From contig NZ_AP025343.1 in the NCBI RefSeq assembly GCF_021654775.1, positions 5,485,501-5,549,500 on the forward strand: a DNA stretch of 64,000 nt, in the 5' to 3' direction. The translations under genes and the position numbers were made by a program. A model generated the notes under the pieces. That model did no database searches, had not been told where the DNA came from, and was given only the letters and a program-made list of their open reading frames with translations. Each line of letters begins with the position of its first letter. Positions within the stretch are counted from its first letter, which is position 1. Shown here one piece after another: positions 15,721 to 24,453 of this stretch. This stretch comes from Paenibacillus azoreducens. GTDB taxonomy: Bacteria > Bacillota > Bacilli > Paenibacillales > Paenibacillaceae.

Positions 15721-17811
15721 TTAAACGTGCAAAAATGGCGCAATTTCATCCGAATAAGTCAAATAGAGGGAATGCATCGCCCTTGTGCAGGCGACATACA
15801 GCAGGCTCCGGTCCAGCTCCGTTTGGTATGTTTCGCGGTCCGCAAACGGGACAATCACCTGATCGAACTCAAGTCCTTTGGCCATATGCGCAAAGGTAAC
15901 CGTAATGCCTTCATGGAAAACCTCGCTGGTAAAATCCAGCAAATGCACATCCGCATGCAGCTCTTTGATCGCATGAACGATTTGCTCCGCCTGGGTTTTG
16001 GTTTTGCAGACGATGCCGAGAGAATGAAGCTTCGAATTCAAAAATTGGCGGCATAATTCGCGGATTCCGTCGAGTTCCTCCTTTAGACTGCCGTATCTTA
16101 TAACCTGCGGTACGTCCCCATGCCGTTCGATGGGAACCAGTTCTTGATTCGGCTTGATCCGCAGGGCAAAATTCGTGATTTCAAAAGTGGATCGGTAGCT
16201 TTTTAACAGCTCCATCGATTCGGCCCGGGGGAAAACCTCCTTGATTGCGGTAAGGGAAGTCGAGGAATACGGGTTCACCGATTGGGAAGCGTCGCCGAGA
16301 ATCGTTTTTTTGCACGGGAAACGTTTGGCCAGCACCGCATACTGCACGGGCGTATAATCCTGCATTTCGTCGACCAGGAGATGTTTAACAAGCTGCACCG
16401 GCTCCGCGCCCTCGATTAGAATTTTCAAATAAATAAGCGGAAAAACATCCGCAAACTCGATTATGTTTTTCGCGATGGGCTTATACATCTCCGGTCTGCC
16501 GATAAAATTGTAAAATTCTTTGTACAGGTTTAACATGGAAGGAATTTTGAACATTTTTTTGACGGCCGTTTTGATTTTTTTAATTGCGGCGGGCTTTAGC
16601 CGCTCCCCGTCTTCGGTCCGGCTTTGACCGCCGATGACCGCCGCGGTTTTAGCCAAGCGCTGCTCCAGGGGCATTCCCGCCGTCGCTTGGTAGCTGTCCA
16701 GAATAGCCTTCCTAGAAATCGCAGCCTGCTCCAGCATGATATCCTCAGGCTCGAAATAATGCGTTTCCGCATGTTTCGCAAAAGATTCCAATTCCCCAAT
16801 CAAGTCCAAACGGGCTTTGTACCGGATCCGTTTGGCGAATGCCTCATCCCGATCCTCCAGCAAAACCGCCGCCTGTTCATAAAACGTCTGGAATTTGCAG
16901 ATGCTGCCGAGTTCCTGGGCGGCGAGTTCCTCCATGCTTGCTTCCATGATCATCTCTTCGCCAAGCTCGGGCAGCACGTTCGAAATATAATCGGAAAACA
17001 CCTTATTGGGCGATATGATCAGCACATTACCGGAGGTCAGCGTTTCTTTGAACCGATACAGCAAATAAGCGACCCGGTGCAGAGCAACCGAGGTTTTGCC
17101 GGAACCTGCCACGCCTTGGATGATTAACTCGCCCGCGGTTTCATTGCGGATGATCCGGTTTTGCTCCTGCTGGATGGTCGCCACGATGTTTTTCATCTTT
17201 TCGTCCGAGCTGCTGCTGAGCTCTTTTTGCAGCACGTCGTCGTTGATGTTCATCGAGCTTTCGATCATGTAGTCCATGATTCCGTCCCTGATCTTGTACT
17301 GCCTTTTCGTGGTTATTTTGCCCTTCATTCTGCCCATCGGGGCCTCGTAGTGGGCTTCCCCCACATGGAAATCGTAAAACAGACTCGCAATGGGCGAACG
17401 CCAATCGTAAATCAGGTTGCGCTGGCTTTCCTCCTCGCTGAATGCATGTACGCCAATATAGCAGGCATCCGCCTCGGCATGATCCAACGCCTTGAAATCC
17501 ACTCGGCCAAAATAAGGCGAACTTACCAGCTTGCTGATCCGCTGCCGCTTGGCAACGGCTTTTTCGCCCGCATCAATCGATAACGAAATATCCACCCGGT
17601 TTGCCGCGCGTTCCGCCGGGTCCAGCTGCGCCATATTCACCCAAAGATATTTTTTGGCTTCGATAACGTCCCGGTAGGAATCCGACACCTTGTCCTCTAT
17701 TGCCGTAAGTGCCGCCTGAAGCTTCTTTACAATGTCCCGTAAATGTTCCTGTTCCGCCGTTTCGCTTTCGTATAACAATTTGCCTCGCCTCTCCTCCTCT
17801 TTAGAATGCAT
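15721..17811 (-). CDS. helD: RNA polymerase recycling motor HelD (UvrD/Rep-like helicase)
   Basis: A 696-residue superfamily-1 ATPase of the HelD type, which binds stalled RNA polymerase, inserts arms into its channels and releases nucleic acid. A coiled-coil N-terminal arm (about 1-60) is followed by YDWRSPIASLFYDF, Walker A GVAGSGKT (233-240), the FSDYISNVLPELGEE segment and Walker B LLVDEMQDYTPVQY. The C-terminal helicase region has SYRSTFEITNFA and VACTRAMHSLYLTY. The ATG at 17811 has no ribosome binding site, while AGGAGGAG lies within codons 5-7. A TTG at 17778 may therefore be the true start. Confidence 0.9.
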   Translation of the reverse strand: MHSKEEERRGKLLYESETAEQEHLRDIVKKLQAALTAIEDKVSDSYRDVIEAKKYLWVNMAQLDPAERAANRVDISLSIDAGEKAVAKRQRISKLVSSPYFGRVDFKALDHAEADACYIGVHAFSEEESQRNLIYDWRSPIASLFYDFHVGEAHYEAPMGRMKGKITTKRQYKIRDGIMDYMIESSMNINDDVLQKELSSSSDEKMKNIVATIQQEQNRIIRNETAGELIIQGVAGSGKTSVALHRVAYLLYRFKETLTSGNVLIISPNKVFSDYISNVLPELGEEMIMEASMEELAAQELGSICKFQTFYEQAAVLLEDRDEAFAKRIRYKARLDLIGELESFAKHAETHYFEPEDIMLEQAAISRKAILDSYQATAGMPLEQRLAKTAAVIGGQSRTEDGERLKPAAIKKIKTAVKKMFKIPSMLNLYKEFYNFIGRPEMYKPIAKNIIEFADVFPLIYLKILIEGAEPVQLVKHLLVDEMQDYTPVQYAVLAKRFPCKKTILGDASQSVNPYSSTSLTAIKEVFPRAESMELLKSYRSTFEITNFALRIKPNQELVPIERHGDVPQVIRYGSLKEELDGIRELCRQFLNSKLHSLGIVCKTKTQAEQIVHAIKELHADVHLLDFTSEVFHEGITVTFAHMAKGLEFDQVIVPFADRETYQTELDRSLLYVACTRAMHSLYLTYSDEIAPFLHV

Positions 17812-17923
17812 TTAAGTATAGATAAAAACTAAAAAAAATATAGACTTATTCTTTCGGCTGTAGTATTATATTTTTATCGTGGGTCCAAAAATAGTGATTC
17901 GAATTATGTCGAATGTTACATAT

Positions 17924-17960
17924 AAAACCAGACTGCTGTGACCAGTAGATCTGGTTTTTT
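17924..17960 (+). terminator. Terminator-like hairpin
   Basis: AAAACCAGA (17924-17932) pairs with TCTGGTTTT (17950-17958), followed by further T. No plus-strand gene ends nearby, so its target transcript is unknown. Confidence 0.5.
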
Positions 17961-17998
17961 TGCTTTCTCGGACGGGTTTTCCCACCCCTTATACACAC

Positions 17999-18039
17999 AA
18001 AACCCTGGCGGCGACGAGTTTCGTTGCTGCCAGGGTTTT
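17999..18039. terminator. Bidirectional terminator-like hairpin
   Basis: AAAACCCTGGCGGC pairs with GCTGCCAGGGTTTT around a GACGAGTTTCGTT loop. The A/T flanks make it symmetrical. Confidence 0.55.
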
Positions 18040-18290
18040 GAAATGAATGCTTCTCCATATATTTAGTTTTCAAAAGAAGTGAGGTAGCAAGGGACGGAAT
18101 CGCTTCGAAGCATAGGCTGTCTCCGAAATTATTCTTTTTAGAAATAAAGGCTCAACCATCATAATTAGTATTTGAAGAGAAGCGAAAGTAGCGGAGGGGA
18201 CGGAATCGATCTGAAGAAGCGCAGCGGTCGCCTTTGTCTCCGAATTTCTACCTTTATGGAATATTTAATCAAAGAAATTTGGAGACAACA

Positions 18291-18540
18291 GCGATCGGAA
18301 GATCGATCCGTAACTGTAGCGGTCAACTTTGCATCATATCAAGAACTAATTTCTTATTGAGCCGAAATAAAATCCAATTATTTTGAAGACCGAAGCGATC
18401 GGAAGATCGATCCGTAACCGCAGCGGTCAACTTCGCATCATATCAAGAACTAATTTCTTATTGAGCAGAAATAAAATCCAATAATTTTGAAGCCAGGCAG
18501 TGATCGGAAGATCGATCCGTAACCGCAGCGGCTACACCAA
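18291..18540. repeat. Tandem repeat, about 104-bp unit, 2.4 copies
   Basis: Units start with GCGATCGGAAGATCGATCCG at 18291 and 18395, and a shortened third starts near 18500. Periods are 104 and 105 bp. Each full unit continues with a CAACTTTGCATCATATCAAG-like and CTAATTTCTTATTGAGC-like segment. The third copy ends after about 40 bp, just before the NupC-type gene's 3' end. Confidence 0.75.
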
Positions 18541-18574
18541 ACTACGTTAAAAACTAAATTAATACTGGACTAAT

Positions 18575-19756
18575 TTAAAACACAATGCCGATAATCGTCG
18601 CCGACAAAAAGCTCACCAATGCCGCCCCGTACAAAAGCTTCAGCCCGAATCCGGCAACCACGTTGCCCTGCTTTTCGTTCAGGCCTTTCACGGCGCCGAC
18701 GATCGTGCCGATTGAACCGAAATTTGCGAAGGAGATCAGAAAAACCGACACAATCGCTTTGGTGCGTTCGCTGAAGTCCCCTTGAATCTTCACGAAATCG
18801 AGCATTGCGACAAACTCGTTCGCCACGATTTTCGTGGCCATTATGCTGCCGGCCTTAATCGCTTCATGCCATGGAACGCCCATAAGAAAGGCGAACGGAG
18901 CAAGCGCGTAACCGAGAATGTTTTGGAATGAAATGCCGAACACACCGCTGAAAATGCCGTTGATCATGGAGATCAGGGCCACGAAACCGACCAGCATCAC
19001 GCCGACGATGACGACCACTTTAAAGCCATCCATAATATATTCGCCAAGCATTTCGAAAAAAGTTTGCTTCCTCTCTTCCTTCACTTCGAGAATATCATCT
19101 TCCGGTTGCACCTTGTAAGGGTTTACAATCGAAGAAATAATAAACCCGCCGAACAGGTTCAAGACCAGCGCGGCCACGACGTACTCCGGTTTGAGCATGG
19201 TCATGTACGAACCGACGATCGACATCGATACGGTCGACATCGCGGACGCGCACAGCGTATACAACCGCTGCCGCGGCAGCAGGCCGATTTGCTTTTTAAA
19301 GGAAATGAACACTTCGTTTTGTCCGAGAATGGCGGAAGCTACAGCGTTATACGACTCCAGCTTGCCCATTCCGTTGACCTTGCTGAGCGCAAGACCGATG
19401 TATTTAATGATAAACGGCAGTATTTTATAATGCTGCAAAATTCCGATGAGCACCGACATGAACACGATCGGCATCAGCACGTGGAAGAAAAACGAATGGA
19501 CACCTTCGTTGACGATGCCGCCAAATACAAAATCAGTGCCTTCATTGGCAAAGTTCAAAATTTTTGCAAAACCGTCGGCAAAACCTCTAACCAGGAACTC
19601 CCCGATGCTTGTTTTCAGCAAAATCAGCCCAAGCACGATCTGCAGCGCAATCATGATGACGATCGGCCGGAATTTGATATTCTTTTTATCCGAGCTGACG
19701 AGCCAGGCAAGCGCAAGAATCACGGCAAGTCCAATCAGAGCGACCACATATTTCAT
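18575..19756 (-). CDS. nupC: NupC-type concentrative nucleoside transporter
   Basis: A 393-residue CNT-family permease that imports nucleosides with a proton or sodium ion. It has an N-terminal core of three helices, then GILQHYKILPFIIKYIG, the substrate-site block ASAILGQNEVFISFK and the later MATKIVANEFVAML block, as in family members. The ATG at 19756 follows GGAGGG, making it the likely start; a longer frame to 19789 lacks support. It lies 54 bp after the DeoD-like gene in the same orientation, so import and phosphorolysis are probably co-transcribed. Confidence 0.9.
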   Translation of the reverse strand: MKYVVALIGLAVILALAWLVSSDKKNIKFRPIVIMIALQIVLGLILLKTSIGEFLVRGFADGFAKILNFANEGTDFVFGGIVNEGVHSFFFHVLMPIVFMSVLIGILQHYKILPFIIKYIGLALSKVNGMGKLESYNAVASAILGQNEVFISFKKQIGLLPRQRLYTLCASAMSTVSMSIVGSYMTMLKPEYVVAALVLNLFGGFIISSIVNPYKVQPEDDILEVKEERKQTFFEMLGEYIMDGFKVVVIVGVMLVGFVALISMINGIFSGVFGISFQNILGYALAPFAFLMGVPWHEAIKAGSIMATKIVANEFVAMLDFVKIQGDFSERTKAIVSVFLISFANFGSIGTIVGAVKGLNEKQGNVVAGFGLKLLYGAALVSFLSATIIGIVF

Positions 19757-19810
19757 GATGTCTCCCTCCATTTTCGTGAACAAATTCACAATATTTCTGG
19801 ATTCAAAGCC

Positions 19811-20521
19811 CTATACATCCGCTATGATGGTGTCGAGCGCGATTTCCGCCATCTGATTAAAGGACTGCTCGCTGTCTTTATGCTCAGAACGTTCATTTGT
19901 CAGCAGTTGACTTCCTACTGTCAGGATGGACAATGCCCTCACTCCGTATTTGGCAGCCAGCGTATACAGCGCCGTGCTTTCCATCTCAACGGCCAGAACC
20001 CCGAATTCCATAAATTTATGAAGTCTTGCCAGCGTCTCTCTGTAAAACTCGTCGGAATTATACACATTCCCTACAAATACGTTTGCGCTGCGGCGAACGG
20101 ACTCTTGATACGCTTGCATCAGCAGGCCGAAATCGGCGGATGGCGCATAATTGCAGCCGAGAAAAATCTTTTCTGTCATGTTGCTGTCCGAGGAAACCGC
20201 CTGCGCGAGCACGATATCCCGGATTTGTAGCTCCTTCTGCATCGCGCCGCATGTACCGATCCGGATCAGCTTCTTCGCCCCGTAATCTTTGATCAGCTCC
20301 GTGACGTAAATGCTTATCGACGGATTTCCCATTCCCGTCCCCTGAACGGACACCGGAATTCCTTTATATAACCCGGTAAAGCCGTACATCCCTCTAACCT
20401 CGTTGTAACACCGAACGTCCTCCAGAAAATGTTCGGCCACGAATTTGGCGCGGAGCGGATCGCCCGGCAGCAGAACCCGTTCCGCAACGTCTCCGGCTTT
20501 GGCCCCCAGATGAATACTCAT
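19811..20521 (-). CDS. deoD: DeoD-like purine nucleoside phosphorylase with altered catalytic residues
   Basis: A 236-residue hexameric-type (NP-I) phosphorylase. The family normally splits purine (deoxy)nucleosides with phosphate into base and sugar-1-phosphate. LLPGDPLRAKFVAEHFLE, the GTCGAM phosphate loop and the ribose-binding VEMEST are all intact. The usual TVSDH segment, whose Asp (Asp204 in E. coli) protonates purine N7, reads TVGSQ. The helix that normally reads AAERQTTF (Arg217) reads KDSEQSF. Both catalytic side chains therefore appear lost. Either the base preference has shifted (for example to adenosine or another base) or the enzyme is weak. It is first in the operon with the nucleoside transporter, with a cre-like site upstream. 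Confidence 0.85.
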   Translation of the reverse strand: MSIHLGAKAGDVAERVLLPGDPLRAKFVAEHFLEDVRCYNEVRGMYGFTGLYKGIPVSVQGTGMGNPSISIYVTELIKDYGAKKLIRIGTCGAMQKELQIRDIVLAQAVSSDSNMTEKIFLGCNYAPSADFGLLMQAYQESVRRSANVFVGNVYNSDEFYRETLARLHKFMEFGVLAVEMESTALYTLAAKYGVRALSILTVGSQLLTNERSEHKDSEQSFNQMAEIALDTIIADV

Positions 20522-20560
20522 GTTGCATTTCCCCCTTGATTAAACTGGCGAGCGATGATT

Positions 20561-20574
20561 TGTTATCGCTTACA
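20561..20574 (-). promoter_or_regulatory. cre-like site upstream of deoD
   Basis: On the minus strand, TGTAAGCGATAACA matches the cre consensus TGWAARCGYTWNCW except for A at the central Y. It is 40 bp before the deoD start. Carbon catabolite control by CcpA is inferred. Confidence 0.5.
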
Positions 20575-20653
20575 GTAGTTATCTTAAAGGGAATCCGGGG
20601 CCGAAACTAGTCCAATTGCTGCCGTTGGATACGGAAGAAAAAGGACCATGCTG

Positions 20654-22093
20654 TTACGCCATCAACTCCTGCCGGATATTTTCCAGGTCCCTTTTCGTCG
20701 GGATCGTGGAAATGATGACCGTTGGCACGCTCGTTAAGGATACGGGCATCGTGCTGATCACGAAGTCGATCTGATGCTGCTTGATGATATCATCGGTCAG
20801 CCCATGCAAAATCGAAGTTTCGATCGTCAAATCGTCGCCAATTTCCCTTTTGATCAAGTTCGCGACGTAATGCCGCACCGAAAACTCCTCGCCGATAATC
20901 AAAAATGCCTTTTTGCTTTTATAACGAAGGCTGGAACTGATAATAAACGTAAGCTTGGTCAAATGATAGTCATTGTAAATCATATCTGGGAAGCTCCGCT
21001 GCCAATGCTGCATACAATCGGTTACGGACGCAAAAATGGACTGCTCTTTCTCCTGGATATACGCAGTCAGATGGCTGTGCGAAACGGCCATCAGTTCGGG
21101 AATGGCGTTATCGATCCGCAGCTTGTCCACAAATTCCCGGATTTCGGCCAAAAACCGCGGTCCTAAGTTCAGCGCCGGAAAGGCTTCAGCCAATACAGCG
21201 ATAAGCAAGCCGGACATACGGTTCTCTTCACGATCCCCACCTTCCGAAGGAGGCGCTTTTTCCTCGAAAATATTCAATCCGTCCTTGTCATGGTATTGGC
21301 TGAGGTTGAACATCGACTGCAAAAAATAGACCTCATCCTGAGGCAAAACGACGCCGTAAAGCTGAGTAAGCTTCTCCGACAGTTTTACGACGGGGCCGTA
21401 AAACGCGTTTTGATCCCAGGCATAGCTGCCGTTTTTGAGCGCAACCCGATGTCCCTGTTTGACTCTTTCGAGCACAATAGCGATCAGAAACGACAGGCTG
21501 CGCTTGGAATTCAAAAAGTAGATCACTCCTTTTTCCCGCTCGATTTCCGCCACTAAGCCGTTCAGCCGGTCAAAATCGGCATTCGAAAAAGGCCATCCGG
21601 TATACGGATAAGCCTCGGTAAACAGTTTCCAGAAAAAATAGCGGACATGAATTTCATTACCTTTAAGCGTCGGCGAGGAGTACGTAATCCGAAGCTGAAA
21701 CGGACGCAGCTCATCCCGGTTTAGATGAATAATCCATTTTTTGAACGAGGAAAAACTCATGTAGAGCTCTTCCGCCACCTCTTCCGCAGAGGCGTTTCCG
21801 TTGTTTACGAACAAAAGCTGCATCAGGCGGAAATAAGGCGTCTCCCGAAGCAGCGGTTCCAAAACTTCCTGAATGCTCGTGCCGTAACGGTCCCGGCGGA
21901 AAATGATGCCCCTCCCCCTCGATACCTCGATATGCATGGACGGGGGCAGGAGGTGAAGGGCCGCTTCGACGATTTTGCGGACGGACTTGCCGGATAACCC
22001 CAGCTCTTTTTCCACCTCGGCAAACGTAAACCACCGCTCCTCCCGGTCCAGCAGCTTCAGCAGCGATTTCAGCTGCATATATTCTTTATTCAT
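20654..22093 (-). CDS. Mga/PRD-type transcriptional regulator with C-terminal EIIB-like domain
   Basis: A 479-residue regulator. The N-terminus has two helix-turn-helix segments (FTFAEVEKELGLSGKSVRKIV and NASAEEVAEELYMSFSSFKKWI), as in Mga/BglG-like activators. A helical middle resembles PTS-regulation domains, and the end (KKAFLIIGEEFSVRHYVANL, then HQIDFVISTMPV) has the look of an EIIB-like domain, though without an obvious phosphorylatable Cys. The gene lies directly upstream of deoD-nupC in the same orientation, 132 bp away, so it is the likely regulator of nucleoside uptake. Domain calls are from pattern only. Confidence 0.72.
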   Translation of the reverse strand: MNKEYMQLKSLLKLLDREERWFTFAEVEKELGLSGKSVRKIVEAALHLLPPSMHIEVSRGRGIIFRRDRYGTSIQEVLEPLLRETPYFRLMQLLFVNNGNASAEEVAEELYMSFSSFKKWIIHLNRDELRPFQLRITYSSPTLKGNEIHVRYFFWKLFTEAYPYTGWPFSNADFDRLNGLVAEIEREKGVIYFLNSKRSLSFLIAIVLERVKQGHRVALKNGSYAWDQNAFYGPVVKLSEKLTQLYGVVLPQDEVYFLQSMFNLSQYHDKDGLNIFEEKAPPSEGGDREENRMSGLLIAVLAEAFPALNLGPRFLAEIREFVDKLRIDNAIPELMAVSHSHLTAYIQEKEQSIFASVTDCMQHWQRSFPDMIYNDYHLTKLTFIISSSLRYKSKKAFLIIGEEFSVRHYVANLIKREIGDDLTIETSILHGLTDDIIKQHQIDFVISTMPVSLTSVPTVIISTIPTKRDLENIRQELMA

Positions 22094-22164
22094 GTCATCA
22101 CCTTTACCCGTTGCTTCCGCCAGGCCAAGCGGTACCTCAATATTCTAGCCAGCGAAGGCCATAT

Positions 22165-23004
22165 TCAGCCCGAAGGCTGCTCCATCCGGTAAATACGCTG
22201 GTCAATCAAAAAATTAAGCAAAATACGGTTGAACTCAATCGGCTGACATAAATGACTTGGATAGATCGCGTCTTCAATGACCGCCTTCTGTGCGCAGGAG
22301 AACCACTCTACCGCCTTGTTCATCTGGTTCACAAACCATTCGCTTTGTCTGCCCGCTACGCATAATATCGGCATTTTCAGCCGCGTTGAACCCGGATCCG
22401 TATGGACCTTCAGCAAAGCCATCCGCTGCTTGATCGATTCGGTAGGCCGTTTATGAAACAGCTCATTCCGTAAAATACTGTAAGCCGGAATCCAGCGGTG
22501 GTATGTCACGCGGAGCGAGCGGAGGAAAAATTCCGCAGGCAGATAATAGGAAAGCCAGCTGCATGCCTCGAGGATTTTCCACAGGCTGCTTTTGGTGCCA
22601 AAAGGACCGCATGGACCGTAGAAATAACTGTCCACCAGCACAAGCGCATTTACCCTGTCCGGGTAAGAGGCCGCAAACTTTTGCACAAGCAAACTTCCGC
22701 TCGAGCAGCCGACAAGGGTCACTTTCGGGATATCCAGTTTATCCATTAATTCGTTTAAATCCTCGCATTGCGTCTTGACGATCTCTTCCACTTCCACGTT
22801 TAACTTCCCCGAATTTCCGTATCCCCTCAAATCAAGCACGATGACTTTGGCTCTTTTGCTGAAATACTCCACTTGAGGCTCAAACATATGATGAGATGAA
22901 AGATGTCCATGAATAAAAACAATGGGCACGCCGCTGCCATGCGTCTCATAATACAGCGTTGTTCCGTTCACTTCTATATTAGGCAACTTCCTTCTCCTCT
23001 CCAT
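22165..23004 (-). CDS. Alpha/beta hydrolase under c-di-AMP riboswitch control
   Basis: A 279-residue alpha/beta-fold hydrolase. It shows the oxyanion HGHLSSHH, the nucleophile elbow GCSSGS and a C-terminal candidate His in IYPSHLCQP. The acid residue after beta-6 (AGRQSEWF) is unclear. ATG at 23004 gives MERRRK, but these codons are GGAGAGGAGAAGGAAG, itself a ribosome binding site. A TTG at 22986 (before PNIEVNGTTLYYETHG) is the more natural start. Upstream on the same strand are two complete c-di-AMP riboswitches, each followed by a terminator, so transcription should fall when c-di-AMP is high. The substrate is unknown. Confidence 0.82.
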   Translation of the reverse strand: MERRRKLPNIEVNGTTLYYETHGSGVPIVFIHGHLSSHHMFEPQVEYFSKRAKVIVLDLRGYGNSGKLNVEVEEIVKTQCEDLNELMDKLDIPKVTLVGCSSGSLLVQKFAASYPDRVNALVLVDSYFYGPCGPFGTKSSLWKILEACSWLSYYLPAEFFLRSLRVTYHRWIPAYSILRNELFHKRPTESIKQRMALLKVHTDPGSTRLKMPILCVAGRQSEWFVNQMNKAVEWFSCAQKAVIEDAIYPSHLCQPIEFNRILLNFLIDQRIYRMEQPSG

Positions 23005-23057
23005 TATGCATTATCTGACGATGCCTTCTTTAATCCAGAACTAAATCCGAAAACAGC

Positions 23058-23100
23058 AAAAAAAGAAGCACGGGAAAGAGGAACTCTCTTTCCATGCTTC
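23058..23100 (-). terminator. Expression-platform terminator of c-di-AMP riboswitch 2
   Basis: Stem GAAGCACGGGAAAGAG (23065-23080) with CTCTTTCCATGCTTC (23086-23100), followed on the minus strand by seven T. It lies between the second aptamer and the hydrolase start and is the likely switching terminator. Confidence 0.8.
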
Positions 23101-23153
23101 TTGAGGCAAGGCAAATAAACCTTGCATTGCATGTATAAAAAGCAGCCTCTCTT

Positions 23154-23298
23154 CTAACGCTTACGAGGTTAGCTGACGGATTCGGACCCAAGAGTAGCCC
23201 TACTCGAATGCTTTTTCGAGATTCACCCCATGTGACGAATGATTGATCATCACGGCCGGTTCCCCCGTTTTCCGTCGGAACGGAAATTCAGCGATCTT
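23154..23298 (-). promoter_or_regulatory. c-di-AMP (ydaO/yuaA) riboswitch, gene-proximal copy
   Basis: The minus strand shows the conserved ydaO elements in order: GGGGGAACCGG, ATGGGGTGAATC, then GGGTCCGAATCC, GTCAGCTAACCTCGTAAGCG. The closing P1 pairs the CGCT near 23293 with AGCG near 23158. In most known cases c-di-AMP binding promotes termination. This is the second of two tandem aptamers. Confidence 0.88.
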
Positions 23299-23323
23299 AG
23301 ACATCCATTCAATTTTCCGCACA

Positions 23324-23350
23324 GAAAAACACAGAGCAGGTACCCTGTGT
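23324..23350 (-). terminator. Expression-platform terminator of c-di-AMP riboswitch 1
   Basis: On the minus strand ACACAG pairs with CTGTGT around a loop containing GGTACC, followed by a T-run. It lies between the two aptamers, so the first aptamer can terminate on its own. Confidence 0.7.
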
Positions 23351-23383
23351 TCGTTGACAACTCACAGTTTCACTCCTCTCTCA

Positions 23384-23572
23384 TAGCGACGCTTACGAGG
23401 TTAGCTGTCGGATTCGGGCAGTGAGAGTTGCCCTGCGGATTGGAAGCCGATATTAAACCGCCTCTTCTTCCGATTCACCCCTAGCAGCGGCTTCATTCCG
23501 TATGATCGGAATGCCATGCCAATGCTGATTGTGGTTCCCCCGCTTTTCGCAATTGAAAATTCAGCGCAATTC
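23384..23572 (-). promoter_or_regulatory. c-di-AMP (ydaO/yuaA) riboswitch, promoter-proximal copy
   Basis: The minus strand contains GCGGGGGAACC, CTAGGGGTGAATCGG, then TGCCCGAATCCGACAGCTAA and CCTCGTAAGCGTC in the order and spacing of the ydaO family. It is a separate aptamer from the one at 23154-23298, with a longer internal stem. Confidence 0.88.
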
Positions 23573-23605
23573 ATTCATGAAGCGAAGATACTTCATAATG
23601 AGTTG

Positions 23606-23634
23606 ACTATACGCCTGAGCCGGCAAACTGTAAA
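23606..23634 (-). promoter_or_regulatory. SigA-type promoter of the tandem riboswitch transcript
   Basis: Minus-strand TTTACA, 17 bp, TATAGT, about 35 bp before the first aptamer. The position fits a transcript that reads both riboswitches and then the alpha/beta hydrolase. Confidence 0.65.
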
Positions 23635-23852
23635 GGATGGTTATGATAGAATTCATGGCCTTTTTTAAGGCTATTGCCGGTTTCCGGTCACTGAACTTAC
23701 TCAATCATTCATTTACAACCGAAAGCTTCCGTTTACTTGATTTATGTTCCGCATAACACTTGATGAGCGGCCCCCTACAGAAGCGGATACAGGGACATTT
23801 GCTCGCCTTTCAGAATTACCGGCTTTCAGAAGGCCTGTTTGGCAGCGAATGA

Positions 23853-24175
23853 GTAGGATGGAGAAACTTCGAGTTCTTCTTTTCGACCAATGACTGGCTT
23901 CGTGTCACATGGAACACCGTATTTCTGAATGGGCTGTTTCTTGTGTTCGGTTTGGGGACGGCAATCATGCTCTCGGTGCTGCTCAATGAAGTCGCGGTTA
24001 AATGGTTCAAGAAGACGGCACAGTCATTTGTCTTTTTGCCATACTTCATTTCTTGGCTGGTCGTTAGCATGATGGTGCAGACGATGTTCAGCTCATCCGA
24101 AGGAATGGTGAATCAGGCATTGACCTCTCTAGGATTTAAAGGGGTAGATTATCAGGTGGAGACTACGTCCGTATG
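23853..24175 (+). pseudogene. Remnant of an LplB-type sugar ABC permease
   Basis: In frame from about 23853 the translation (VGWRNFEFFFSTNDWLRVTW, NTVFLNGLFLVFGLGTAIML, then FKKTAQSFVFLPYFISWLVV and FLGFKGVDYQV-like sequence) matches the central part of LplB-type permeases. An in-frame TGA precedes it at 23850. Similarity stops near 24165, where unrelated sequence begins. Both ends are missing, so the gene is dead. It lies just upstream of a YesS-like regulator, which probably once controlled a complete transporter here. Confidence 0.75.
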
Positions 24176-24453
24176 GTTAGCATCTTCTTGCTATGACTGC
24201 TGTCTAACACAAAGCCCCGTTACTAGCCGTAAGAATCTTCGATTCTTCGCTGGCGGCGGCTTCTTTTTTATTTCCCCCTCCCAAAGTTGCCCCTTAAAAC
24301 GTTAGAGCCGGTAAGGAATACTCCCGATGAAAAGACGATTGAGAACCCGAATAGGCAAATAAGAACTAGGCAGAAACAACGTGATTAGATATCATAGAAT
24401 TTAAAAATAAAAACACTTTCCTTGGGATAATTAAGAGGGGGCGGCATTTTCAT

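Larger units (their letters stand above)
17812..18574. other. Intergenic region with two hairpins and a tandem array
   Basis: No gene is supported. From left to right it holds two terminator-like hairpins (17924-17960 and 17999-18039), two loosely related segments beginning GACGGAATCG (18096 and 18199), and the 104-bp tandem repeat at 18291-18540. Short frames on either strand are by-products. Confidence 0.6.

Noticed and set aside
17846..18073. 75-codon minus-strand frame
   Set aside because: It spans two terminator-like hairpins, and its residues are a by-product of them.
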